Shown here in pieces: positions 23,445 through 31,347 of a stretch of DNA of 35,542 nucleotides (its first letter is position 1; each line of letters begins with the position of its first letter). This stretch comes from CAZAKZ01 sp964485695. Its GTDB lineage: Bacteria > Planctomycetota > JAFGQW01. The position numbers and the translations under genes are program-made. The DNA is taken from positions 1 to 35,542 of the forward strand of contig CAZAKZ010000048.1 in assembly GCA_964485695.1 (NCBI GenBank), read 5' to 3'. The notes beneath the pieces are model-generated. The model ran no database searches. It was not told where the DNA came from and worked only from the letters and a program-made list of their open reading frames with translations.

Positions 23445-24344
23445 ATGGGCGTCTTTGCCACCGAATACTGGAGACACGACCTGAATCCCTTCATCATCCG
23501 GATCTCAGGGGATGTGGGCCTGCGTTGGTACGGCCTCTCGTACGTCCTGGGCATCCTGGCCGTCATCTGGATCCTGAACCGGTGGATCAGAAAGGAGCGG
23601 GCGCCGCTCCGGCCCGGTGAGGCGGCGGACCTGGCGCTCTACGGCGGCCTGGGCATGATCTTAGGCGGCCGCCTCGGCTACTGCATCCTCTACGCCGGCG
23701 GAAAGTTCTTCAACGATCCCCTCTACTTCTTCCGCATCTGGGAAGGGGGCATGGCCAGCCACGGCGGCATTCTCGGGGCCCTGCTGGGCATCGGGCTCTT
23801 TGCCCGGCGCCGGCACCGGAGCTTTCCGGCGCTCCTGGACCAGGTCGCGGCCGTATCACCCCTCGGCATCGCCATGGGGCGCATTGCCAACTTCATCAAC
23901 GGCGAGCTGTGGGGCCGGGTCACCGACGTGAAGTGGGCCGTCATCTTTCCACACCCGGATGCCCTGGTGAACGGCCAGGAGGTGCCGCGGCACCCGAGCC
24001 AGCTCTACGCGGCCTTTTTCGAGGGGTTCCTGCTCCTGGCGTTGCTCCTGCCGCTGCATGCCCGGCACCGCAGGCCCGGCCTCACCGTGGCCTGCTTCTT
24101 TCTCTTCTACGGCATCGGCCGTTTCGTGGGCGAGTTCTGGCGCGAGCCGGACGCGGGCCAGGCCGTGTTCTTTGGATGGATGAGCAAGGGCCAGGCCTTC
24201 ACGATTCCGTTGTTCCTGTTGGGCCTCGGCCTGGCCCTCTGGGTGCTGCGGCGGCCGGCGAATCCCGCCGCCTATGCGGTGCCGCCGGCGCCGGAGGAGG
24301 CAAAGGAGCCGAAGAGGACGGGGAAGAAGCGCTCGAAGAAATGA
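23445..24344 (+). CDS. lgt: Prolipoprotein diacylglyceryl transferase
   Basis: 299 residues with about seven membrane segments. Lgt transfers diacylglycerol from phosphatidylglycerol to the lipobox cysteine of prolipoproteins in the inner membrane. Family signatures are ISGDVGLRWYGLSYVLG, the HGGILGALLG motif with its essential His, and GRIANFINGELWGR around the catalytic Arg/Asn. PRHPSQLYAAFFEG is also typical. The last 30 residues are Pro/Glu/Lys-rich and end in a basic cytosolic tail. The lipoproteins at 3-1673, 1689-3425 and 19250-22564 are likely substrates. The gene ends 10 bp before the convergent metallophosphoesterase gene. Confidence 0.97.
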   Translation: MGVFATEYWRHDLNPFIIRISGDVGLRWYGLSYVLGILAVIWILNRWIRKERAPLRPGEAADLALYGGLGMILGGRLGYCILYAGGKFFNDPLYFFRIWEGGMASHGGILGALLGIGLFARRRHRSFPALLDQVAAVSPLGIAMGRIANFINGELWGRVTDVKWAVIFPHPDALVNGQEVPRHPSQLYAAFFEGFLLLALLLPLHARHRRPGLTVACFFLFYGIGRFVGEFWREPDAGQAVFFGWMSKGQAFTIPLFLLGLGLALWVLRRPANPAAYAVPPAPEEAKEPKRTGKKRSKK

Positions 24345-24354
24345 CTTCCGCCCG

Positions 24355-26109
24355 TCACTCCTCGTGGTCGGCCTTCTCCGGCTTCCACTCCAGAACGAAC
24401 TGGTTCTGCGGGTCGGTCTTGTAGCGGTTGCGGTACGGAGAATAGGTCTTCACCTGAATCCTGCGGTTCCCGGGCAGGAACTCCAGGAGCCTGAGATATC
24501 CGTCGCCGCCCTGGTTCTTCATCTGGTAGTTGGCCAGCATCTGGTGCACGGTGCGGCCCGATCGCCCCTGGCTCGAGAGGAGGCCGAGGCCGTCGTTCAG
24601 GACGTGTCCGGACACCACGAAGGCCATGTTCGCGTGGCGGGACACCAGCTTCTGCCACAGGTCTTCCCCGTCGTTGACGCCGCCGGATTGGCCGGAGACG
24701 CCGTAGCGGTACGGGTTCCAGTGCTGGTCGGGGCGCCGGCGGTGGTCGTACCGCGTGTCGTCCGAGTAGAGGTAGGCGTGGGTGGCCAGAACGGCCTGGC
24801 GATCGGGATGGTCCTCGAGGACGCGGCCGGCCCACGCCACGACCTCGTCCCGGGGGCCGAACTCCAGGGCCAGGGTGATCCAGTCCACGCCGCCGGCCGA
24901 GAAGAGGTGGTAGCTGTTGTCCAGGCGATCGGCCTCGAAGACACCGCCGAAGGTGGGCTGCTTCCTGGCGCGCTCGAGCGGGAAGAGCAGGTTGAACATC
25001 GTCTCCCGGGTGTCCGCCCGGCCCTTCGTGCCGAAGTCGTGGTTGCCGGGTGCCAGGGCGTAGGGCACCTTGCCGTCGAGGATCCGCAGACTGTTGCGCG
25101 CGTGCTTCCACTGGGGCAGGTTGTTGTTGTTGACGATGTCGCCCACGTGGAGCACGAAGGCGATGTTGTGCTTCCGGCGGTTCTTCACGATCCACCTTGT
25201 CTGGCTGTCGAAGATGTGGGGATACCGCATGACGTAGACCTGGGTGTCGGGCAGCATTACCAGGGTCCAGGAGCCCCGGACAAAGGGCAGCGGCGGGGGC
25301 GGCACGTACTCGGGTGTGGGCTTCACCGCCGGGGCCGTGCCCGCCCGCACCGAGAGGACGTACGCCGCCAGGTTCTGGAAGAACCGGCCGGCTGCCTTCC
25401 GGATGGCGGGGGGGCCCTTGGGTTTCCCCTTCGAGTCCTGGACCTTGTCCAGGAAGAGGGAGGTGAGGAGCAGCCGGCCGCGGCCCACCGCGCCCTCCAG
25501 GAACGCGGGGTGCTCCAGCTCCACGTCCGAGGTGAGGAGAATCCGGAATCCCTTTTCCGCCTCGAGGGACTCCCAGCTGGCGGGTCGCTTCAGGTGCCGC
25601 GGGAGAACGAGAGTCTTCGGTGTTCCCTTGCCGAGGGGGAGACCCTTTAGGAGGGGATGGTCGGGCTCCAGGACAATGAGATTCGAGAAATCCCTGTCGC
25701 CCCGTCTTGCCTCGAGGCCTTCGGGCAGCAGCGGCGGGACGGACTCGGTCTGGTCGGCCTGGGTGAATTGCATCACCACCCCGCCTGCCTGCATGAATTC
25801 GAGGAGGCGCTGGCGATGGCGGGTAATCCACGCCTTGTAGTCCCTGGATTCGCTTGAAAAGCTGCCGAACAGGACGAGGTCCACGGCCGTGAGGCGCTCG
25901 GGGGCTCCGGCCGGGAGCGGGTGCACCGAGAATCCAGCGGCCTCGAGCAGGTGGCGCGCCCCCCGGGCATGGGTCCATCGGTCCACGTGCTCGAAGACCA
26001 GGGCCGTGGGCTTTTTCTGGGCCGGCACCGCGACTGCGGTGAGGAGGAGGATCACCGGGAGGACGAGTCGCAGGGTTCGCATGGTACTCATGGAAAAGGG
26101 GACGGACAT
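24355..26109 (-). CDS. Exported ThuA-like/metallophosphoesterase fusion
   Basis: 584 residues. A signal peptide (VLPVILLLTAVAVPAQ) follows one of three possible starts (ATG at 26109 or two Met codons within ten residues). Residues about 30-240 resemble glutamine-amidotransferase-like ThuA domains (FEHVDRWTHARGARHLLEAAG, DLVLFGSFS, QAGGVVMQFTQ). After a proline-rich linker (YVPPPPLP) comes a calcineurin-like phosphoesterase with its metal ligands: LPDTQ, HVGDIVNNNN, APGNHDF, a THAYLY motif and VVSGHV. The enzyme is expected to hydrolyse phosphate esters outside the cytoplasm with two metal ions; the substrate is unknown. AGGA lies 11 nt before the first ATG. Confidence 0.87.
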   Translation of the reverse strand: MSVPFSMSTMRTLRLVLPVILLLTAVAVPAQKKPTALVFEHVDRWTHARGARHLLEAAGFSVHPLPAGAPERLTAVDLVLFGSFSSESRDYKAWITRHRQRLLEFMQAGGVVMQFTQADQTESVPPLLPEGLEARRGDRDFSNLIVLEPDHPLLKGLPLGKGTPKTLVLPRHLKRPASWESLEAEKGFRILLTSDVELEHPAFLEGAVGRGRLLLTSLFLDKVQDSKGKPKGPPAIRKAAGRFFQNLAAYVLSVRAGTAPAVKPTPEYVPPPPLPFVRGSWTLVMLPDTQVYVMRYPHIFDSQTRWIVKNRRKHNIAFVLHVGDIVNNNNLPQWKHARNSLRILDGKVPYALAPGNHDFGTKGRADTRETMFNLLFPLERARKQPTFGGVFEADRLDNSYHLFSAGGVDWITLALEFGPRDEVVAWAGRVLEDHPDRQAVLATHAYLYSDDTRYDHRRRPDQHWNPYRYGVSGQSGGVNDGEDLWQKLVSRHANMAFVVSGHVLNDGLGLLSSQGRSGRTVHQMLANYQMKNQGGDGYLRLLEFLPGNRRIQVKTYSPYRNRYKTDPQNQFVLEWKPEKADHEE

Positions 26110-26152
26110 CGGAATCGCTATCCTGGTCGATTCGATGTTCCGTACCTTATGT

Positions 26153-26938
26153 CTACGTCTTCCCCTTCACCGTCACCAGGAGGCAGCCCGACGAGTCCTT
26201 CAGCACCAGCGCGGGTGGGAACAGCTGGAACGTGTAGGTCTGGAACTGGAAGCACAGGTTGGTGCCCACCAGACCCGGCACCTCCGGGATCTGGAAATTG
26301 CTCTTGTATTCGCCCCGAGCGTCGAGAAGGGCCGGGAAGGGGGTGAAGGGAACGGGGGGCAGGGCCGCGACGATGGTGCTGTCGGGAAGCGCTACCGGAA
26401 GGGCGATAATGCCCCAGTAGCCCAGGACGAAATCGTTCGGCTGGCCCTTCAAGTGGAACTTCAGTATGGAGCCGAGGACCGAATCGGTGCCCTCGACGCT
26501 GAATTTCGTGGGTTGGCCGCTCTTCTCGGCCGCCACCACGAAGTAGGCGCCCGGACTCACGGCCTTGGCAATGATGGCGGGGGGGAGGATCTTGATCTCG
26601 AAGGTCTCGAACTGGAAGAAGGCCATGCCGATGCCCACCAGTACGGGCACATTGGGCACCGGGAACCGGAACAGGGCCCGGCCCGTGGTGTCGAACTGAC
26701 CCACGGCCACGGGGAGGGTCACGGGGCCGATGCCGAGGGTCTGGCCGGTCCAGGATTTCATGGGTTCGGCAAAGAAGCCCATGTAGAGGAGGTAGTAGTC
26801 CCCCGTATCTCCTGTGAGGTGCACCTTGACCTCGGTGCCTACGATGCCGCTCCCCTCGATCTCGATTCCGGGCTGCGCAGGGAGGGTGACCGCCAGTGCC
26901 AGGAGGAAAAATCCGAGGACCAGGGCAGTGCGTACCAT
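26153..26938 (-). CDS. Secreted protein with two related beta domains
   Basis: 261 residues with a signal peptide (ALVLGFFLLALAVTLPAQ). Two segments are recognisably similar: about 25-125 (GIVGTEVKVHLTGDTGDYY ... IPVALxGFxxxxQ-like pattern ending FFQFETFEIKILPPAI) and about 150-255 (GTDSVLGSILKFHLKGQPND ... LCFQFQTYTFQLFPPAL). Both have the overall plan of the C-terminal module in 4812-5570 and 12951-13916 (short opening Gly motif, hydrophobic strands, a GRA/GEYxxxFxIPxVP strand, an FQFETF/FQFQTY end), so it may be a tandem of divergent copies. No enzyme motif is seen. AAGGA lies 7 nt before the ATG. Confidence 0.72.
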   Translation of the reverse strand: MVRTALVLGFFLLALAVTLPAQPGIEIEGSGIVGTEVKVHLTGDTGDYYLLYMGFFAEPMKSWTGQTLGIGPVTLPVAVGQFDTTGRALFRFPVPNVPVLVGIGMAFFQFETFEIKILPPAIIAKAVSPGAYFVVAAEKSGQPTKFSVEGTDSVLGSILKFHLKGQPNDFVLGYWGIIALPVALPDSTIVAALPPVPFTPFPALLDARGEYKSNFQIPEVPGLVGTNLCFQFQTYTFQLFPPALVLKDSSGCLLVTVKGKT

Positions 26939-27096
26939 GATTCTTTCCTTGTCGTGATATCTGTATACGTCGGAGTCTATTTTTGAGATGAGGCCCGATC
27001 AGGCCCTTTCGATCTCGGTCCTACCCCCTTTTGCCGGATCCGCCGGCCCCGGGGACACCCTTCCAGCTTGTCTCTTCCGGCCGACAAATGCAAGGA

Positions 27097-28209
27097 TTAC
27101 TTCCGGCTCCGGCGCATGGCCTGCAGCGTCACGGTGGTCTCGTAAATTCGGGTGTTCCCCCCGCGGGTGTGGCCGATCAACACGGGGTCGCCCACCTTGT
27201 GCTTGTCCAGGGCGGAGTGCAGGTCCTCGGTGGTTGCCACGGCCTTTCCGTTCACGCTGACGATGACATCGCCGAAGTACTCCCGTCCGGCCCGGTCCCG
27301 CTGGATGCCGATGAGCTTGGCCCTGTCCGCGGCGTTTCCCGGCAGCACGTCCACGATGATGAGGCCCCGGACGCCCTGCATCCGGGTGACGCGCACGCCC
27401 AGGCCGGGGGTGCGAACCTTGCCATGCTTGATGATCTGGGGTACGACCCGGGCCACGGTATCGGCGGGCACGGCGAATCCGATGCCGGCGTAGACTCCGC
27501 TGGGGCTGACGATGGCGGTGTTGATGCCGATGACCTCGCCGCGGGAGTTGAGCAGCGGGCCGCCCGAGTTGCCGGGATTGATGGCCGCGTCGGTCTGGAT
27601 CACGTTCTCGATGGGCTCCCCGGTGACGGCCTTGATCTTGCGCCCCAGGGCGCTCACCACGCCGGTGGAGAGAGAGATGTCGAAGCCGAAGGGATTGCCG
27701 ATGGCAAGCACCTTCTGGCCCACCTTCAGGCTTCGGGAGCTGCCGAGGCCGAGCGGTCTCAGCTTCTTTTCAGGGGCCTCGATGCGGAGCACGGCGATGT
27801 CCTTGTCCGGTTCCATGCCCACCACGGAAGCGGAGAAGTTGGACCCGTCGATCATCTTGACGAAGAGCTTGCTGGCGCCGCGAATGACGTGGTAGTTGGT
27901 GATGATGTGCCCGGTCTTGTCCCAGACGAATCCGCTTCCCGAACCCTGGTGCACCTCCTGACCCGGAGAGGAGAGGTAAGAGCCCAGGAGGGTGACCTTG
28001 TTGGTGATGAAGACCACGGAGGCGGCGGCCCGGTTGTAGATGGATATGGTATTCTTCTCGTCCTCCAGGAGATCCTCGGGCGGGGGCTCCTGGAACGACA
28101 GGGCGAAGGGGTCGGGATTCGTGCTGCCCAGGCTCAGGGAATAGGTCCCCACGGTGCCCAGAGCCAGGCCCAGCAAGAAGATGAAGAACCAGGATGTGAA
28201 GGACTTCAT
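27097..28209 (-). CDS. HtrA/DegP-family serine protease
   Basis: 370 residues with an uncleaved-looking N-terminal membrane segment (WFFIFLLGLALGTVGTY), so probably inner-membrane anchored with the protease in the periplasm. The trypsin-like triad is complete: His107 in TNYHVI, Asp137 in DKDIAVLRI and Ser215 in NPGNSGGPLLN. LSTGVVSALGR and the IQTDAAINPGNSGGPL core are diagnostic. A single PDZ domain occupies about 265-355 (GLGVRVTRMQGVRGLIIVDV). One PDZ domain points to the DegS/HtrA-like group rather than DegP/DegQ. It likely degrades damaged envelope proteins or senses stress. Confidence 0.93.
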   Translation of the reverse strand: MKSFTSWFFIFLLGLALGTVGTYSLSLGSTNPDPFALSFQEPPPEDLLEDEKNTISIYNRAAASVVFITNKVTLLGSYLSSPGQEVHQGSGSGFVWDKTGHIITNYHVIRGASKLFVKMIDGSNFSASVVGMEPDKDIAVLRIEAPEKKLRPLGLGSSRSLKVGQKVLAIGNPFGFDISLSTGVVSALGRKIKAVTGEPIENVIQTDAAINPGNSGGPLLNSRGEVIGINTAIVSPSGVYAGIGFAVPADTVARVVPQIIKHGKVRTPGLGVRVTRMQGVRGLIIVDVLPGNAADRAKLIGIQRDRAGREYFGDVIVSVNGKAVATTEDLHSALDKHKVGDPVLIGHTRGGNTRIYETTVTLQAMRRSRK

Positions 28210-28428
28210 ATCGATTATTCCCGTTTACAATGAGTGACCGGTACCGGCGGCGACTTCGCGCCTCCGCGGGCATCGTATGCCCTGGAGGAATTCAAAGTTA
28301 TACTCCATATTTCAAGTTCCGTGATCCGGAAAGGCGTCGAATACGATCGTCACCGGAGAATCCCGCGGAAATCTTTGATAAAAATGGAGTTCGACTCCGC
28401 CCGTTCTGGCTGACCCGGGATGCGACCG

Positions 28429-29082
28429 ATGAGCGACACCGACTGGGAGCGGTACGTCTACAAGAACAACAAGGTCTACGTTCGCACGGACGAGACCGGC
28501 CGTCCCGTCCTGGACGACCGGGGATTGGCCGTGGTCCGGTACCGCACCGGGGATGATCGGGAATACAACGTGCACCCGCGGGACCTGATTCGCCTCACTC
28601 CCGAGGTTCTGGAGGCCCTGGAACGAGACAGGGAAAAGAAGCGCCGGAAGACCGCGACGATCCGGATCTTCACGGCCGGAGGGGCCGAGGCCGGAGATGG
28701 GCCGGCCGGCTCCGGAATCGTGCTCCTCGCGGACGGCTACCGCCGTGAGATCTCCCTTTACTTCCCCCGAGCCACCCTCAGCGTGGCCGAACTGGTGGCG
28801 GTGCGGGAAGCCCTGGGCCGCGTCCGGGACCGGCACCGCAGGGTTCGCCTCCACGTGGACTCGGCCCACGTCCTGGGTGTGCTCACCGGGGATTGGAAGG
28901 CCGGAGCCAACCGTGGCCTCGTGGAGGAGATCCGCGTCCTCATGCAGTCCTTCACCGACCTCGAACTGGTGCGCGTTCGATCCCGGAGACGCAGCGAGTT
29001 CTTCGATCGGGCGGACAGCCTTGCGGCGCAAGCCCGGGCAGAAGGCCGCGGCACCGACGACCTCATGGAGATGGATTCGTAG
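28429..29082 (+). CDS. RNase H-like protein lacking the first catalytic aspartate
   Basis: 217 residues from the ATG at 28429 (GGGA upstream; an ATG at 28420 adds three). Residues 1-65 form a small charged N-terminal domain. The C-terminal part follows the RNase HI order: strand IRIFTAGGAEAGDG, ATLSVAELVAVREAL with Glu121, LHVDSAHV with Asp144, and FFDRADSLAAQA with Asp196. The first motif of active enzymes is TDGS; here Ala83 stands where the first metal-binding Asp belongs. The other three carboxylates are retained, so the protein may be inactive, altered, or rely on another acid such as Asp90. It may bind RNA-DNA hybrids. The preceding gene is the divergent HtrA. Confidence 0.75.
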   Translation: MSDTDWERYVYKNNKVYVRTDETGRPVLDDRGLAVVRYRTGDDREYNVHPRDLIRLTPEVLEALERDREKKRRKTATIRIFTAGGAEAGDGPAGSGIVLLADGYRREISLYFPRATLSVAELVAVREALGRVRDRHRRVRLHVDSAHVLGVLTGDWKAGANRGLVEEIRVLMQSFTDLELVRVRSRRRSEFFDRADSLAAQARAEGRGTDDLMEMDS

Positions 29083-29959
29083 CTTCCAGCACGGCGTTCA
29101 TGTCGCTGCACATCCTGACACCGGCCTTCGGCTCTCCTCCAATCCCATCCCGCAGGCGGTCCAGGTATCGGCTCAGGTCCGGGTCCAGATCGCTCACGAT
29201 GCTGTGCCGTCCCTCGACTCCGGCCACGACCGCGGTGACTCCCGATCCCGCGAAAAAATCCAGGCATAGATCGCCCGGATAAGTGAGGGCGCGCACCAGC
29301 CGCGTGATGAGCGCCGCGGGCTTCTGGGTGGGATGCCCCACCCGCTCTCTGGCGTTGGCATTGAGGCGCGGGATCTCCCACACGTTGGTGGGGTTCTTCC
29401 CCTTTTCCACGCTGTCGGGATTCAGGCGTTTGTCGCGGAGGTAGGCTCGTTTCACCTCCGGGGAGAAGGGGATGCGCACGGCGTCGAGGTTGAAGGTGTA
29501 GCTCCGGGTCCGGGCGTACCAGGCGATCTCCTCGTGGCGGTTGGCGAAGAACCGGTGGGCGCTCATGCCGTTTCGGTAGTGCCAGATGATGAGGTTCACC
29601 AGGCGCAGCGGCAGGCGTTCCCGGATGGCGTGCATCAGCGACTGGAGGTCGCCGGCCCGGTTGTCCTGGTACTGCAGGCCCCCGAAGAGCACCAGGCTGC
29701 CGGAGTCGGCGAGGACCCGGGTGCACTCCGTGAGCCACGTGAACGCCCAGTCCACGTAGTCGCCCCGCTGGTCCCAGTCGGCCAGGTTCAGGTTATAAGG
29801 CGGGTCGCATACGATGAGCTGGACCGAGGCGTCGGGCAGGCCCTCGAGCAGGTCGAGGCAGTCCGTACCGGGCAGCACGCAGTGGAGGGTTTCGGCCGGG
29901 ATCTCGGCGTCCCGGTGGCTCGAGTGGGCCATGTTGTCGCGGCGCATCCGGTTCATCAT
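29063..29959 (-). CDS. Solitary site-specific DNA methyltransferase (beta class)
   Basis: About 298 residues from the MM codons at 29959; the longer frame would overlap the upstream gene and has no better start. The catalytic motif IV is DPPYNLNL near the N-terminus and the SAM-binding motif I is FFAGSGVTAVV near the C-terminus, the order of the beta class (adenine-N6 or cytosine-N4). Further typical segments are LADSGSLVLFGG, NRHEEIAWYA and GHPTQKPAALITRLV. No restriction endonuclease lies nearby, so it may be an orphan methylase with a regulatory or protective role. Recognition sequence unknown. The 3' end overlaps the RNase H-like gene by 20 bp tail to tail; the 5' end is 35 bp from the Ogt-AlkA fusion gene on the same strand. 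Confidence 0.9.
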   Translation of the reverse strand: MMNRMRRDNMAHSSHRDAEIPAETLHCVLPGTDCLDLLEGLPDASVQLIVCDPPYNLNLADWDQRGDYVDWAFTWLTECTRVLADSGSLVLFGGLQYQDNRAGDLQSLMHAIRERLPLRLVNLIIWHYRNGMSAHRFFANRHEEIAWYARTRSYTFNLDAVRIPFSPEVKRAYLRDKRLNPDSVEKGKNPTNVWEIPRLNANARERVGHPTQKPAALITRLVRALTYPGDLCLDFFAGSGVTAVVAGVEGRHSIVSDLDPDLSRYLDRLRDGIGGEPKAGVRMCSDMNAVLEATNPSP

Positions 29960-29994
29960 CCGGTGGCCGGAGTTGAAGTGGGAACGGTTCGGCA

Positions 29995-31152
29995 CTACAC
30001 CCCTCCCGCGTTCTGCGTCTGCCACAAGTACCACGTGCCCATGGAACGATAGGGCCGCCACTTCTCGGTCATCCGGACCAGGGTCTCAGCGCCGGGGAGG
30101 TCCGACAGGCCGTACGTTTTCTGAAAGCCCTTGCGGAAACCGAGGTCGTCCACGGGCAGAACGTCCAGCCGTCCGAGGTGGAAGAGCAGGAACATCTGCG
30201 CCGACCACCGGCCGAAGCCCTTCACCCGGGTGATCGAATCCGTGACCGCCTCGTCGTCCATGGACCGCATGCGCTTAAGCGGCAGCGTCCCGCCCGCCAC
30301 GTGGAAGGCCAGGTCGCGCAGGTAGGCGATCTTCTGCCTCGAGAGCCCGGCCGCCCTGAACCGGGCGTCCGGGATGCGCTTAACCTCCTCGGGCCGGGGG
30401 AACCGGGCCCCCGGGGTCAGGGCCCGGACCCGGCCGGCAATGGTGGCTGCGGCCTTCATGGAGAGCTGCTGGTAGATGACGGCTTCCACCAGAGCGCCGT
30501 ACGAGTCTTCCGTCTCGCCCAGTCCCGGAAGGTAGGGACCCACGCGCTGGATGATGGAGCGCAGCTTGGGATCAATGCGCCTGAGGTGCTCGACGCCCTG
30601 GGCATGGCGCGGATCCAGGATCACGCCCTCGGCAAACAGGATCTTCGCCTTCAGGGTGACGCCGCCCGGTGCGGAAAAGCCGCCGAGGTTCCCACCCGAG
30701 GTCAGCACGCGGTGGCACGGAACCAGCAGGGGCACGGGATTCAGAGCCATGGCGCGGCCCACGGCCCGGGCCGCGCCGGGCCGGCCGGCCTTTCGGGCCA
30801 GGCCGCCGTAGGTCACGGTCTTTCCCGGCGGGACGCGACGCAGGATCCGGTAGACCCGGCGCTGGAAATCGGGAGTGCCGGATAGATCCACGGCCACGTC
30901 CTGGAGCGGGTCCGGCTTTCCGGCCAGGTGCCGGATCATGCGGCGCGAGGCGGCGCGGACGGCGCCGGGCAGCCTGGAAACGAGATCCCGGTCGGGGGCC
31001 AGGCCTCGAAGCCGGGCCTCGGCCGCGGCTCGATCCCGGTGGGGGAGGCATACCCGATCGATGCCCAGGTCGGTCCAGGCCAGACCGCAGGGGCCCTGGA
31101 TCGTATCGAAGAGATGGAGGCCGCTCCGGCCTCCTGCATTGGTTTTTGCCAT
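29995..31152 (-). CDS. Ogt-AlkA fusion: O6-alkylguanine methyltransferase plus HhH-GPD DNA glycosylase
   Basis: 385 residues from the ATG at 31152 (GGGAG 10 nt upstream). Residues about 10-175 form a methylated-DNA-protein cysteine methyltransferase: the DNA-binding helix GKTVTYGGLARKAGRPGAAR, and the active-site motif LVPCHRVL with acceptor Cys146. Residues about 190-385 form a 3-methyladenine glycosylase of the helix-hairpin-helix GPD superfamily: VIYQQLSMKAAATIAGRV, the hairpin RVKGFGRWSA (310-318) and LPVDDLGFRKGF with catalytic Asp336. One chain would thus repair O6-alkylguanine directly and excise N-alkylpurines. It lacks the Ada N-terminal zinc/transcription domain. The methyltransferase gene follows directly. 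Confidence 0.93.
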   Translation of the reverse strand: MAKTNAGGRSGLHLFDTIQGPCGLAWTDLGIDRVCLPHRDRAAAEARLRGLAPDRDLVSRLPGAVRAASRRMIRHLAGKPDPLQDVAVDLSGTPDFQRRVYRILRRVPPGKTVTYGGLARKAGRPGAARAVGRAMALNPVPLLVPCHRVLTSGGNLGGFSAPGGVTLKAKILFAEGVILDPRHAQGVEHLRRIDPKLRSIIQRVGPYLPGLGETEDSYGALVEAVIYQQLSMKAAATIAGRVRALTPGARFPRPEEVKRIPDARFRAAGLSRQKIAYLRDLAFHVAGGTLPLKRMRSMDDEAVTDSITRVKGFGRWSAQMFLLFHLGRLDVLPVDDLGFRKGFQKTYGLSDLPGAETLVRMTEKWRPYRSMGTWYLWQTQNAGGV

Positions 31153-31268
31153 GGTGAGCCGTCTCCCTTGCGTCCTGGACCGCCTTGATAACCGGTCCAC
31201 GAAAAAAAAACAACCTGTTCAGGTCCGGTCTGCCTTCTGGAGCGGGTTTCTCTTGAAATCCCTCCCGG

Positions 31269-31337
31269 GATTCACAATACATAAAGAAATCGTACTAAAA
31301 TTGTTCTTTTTTGATTTTTTGACGTCAAGATCCGGAG
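31269..31337 (+). promoter_or_regulatory. AT-rich leader of the ApbC operon
   Basis: The 195-bp gap before the ApbC gene is AT-rich near its 3' side. It holds a possible -35 (TTCACA) and -10 (TACTAA) and a perfect 10-bp palindrome TTGACGTCAA at 31319-31328 that could be an operator. GGAG (31334-31337) lies 10 nt before the ATG. The promoter hexamers are tentative. Confidence 0.35.
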
Positions 31338-31347
31338 TATTCCTTCC

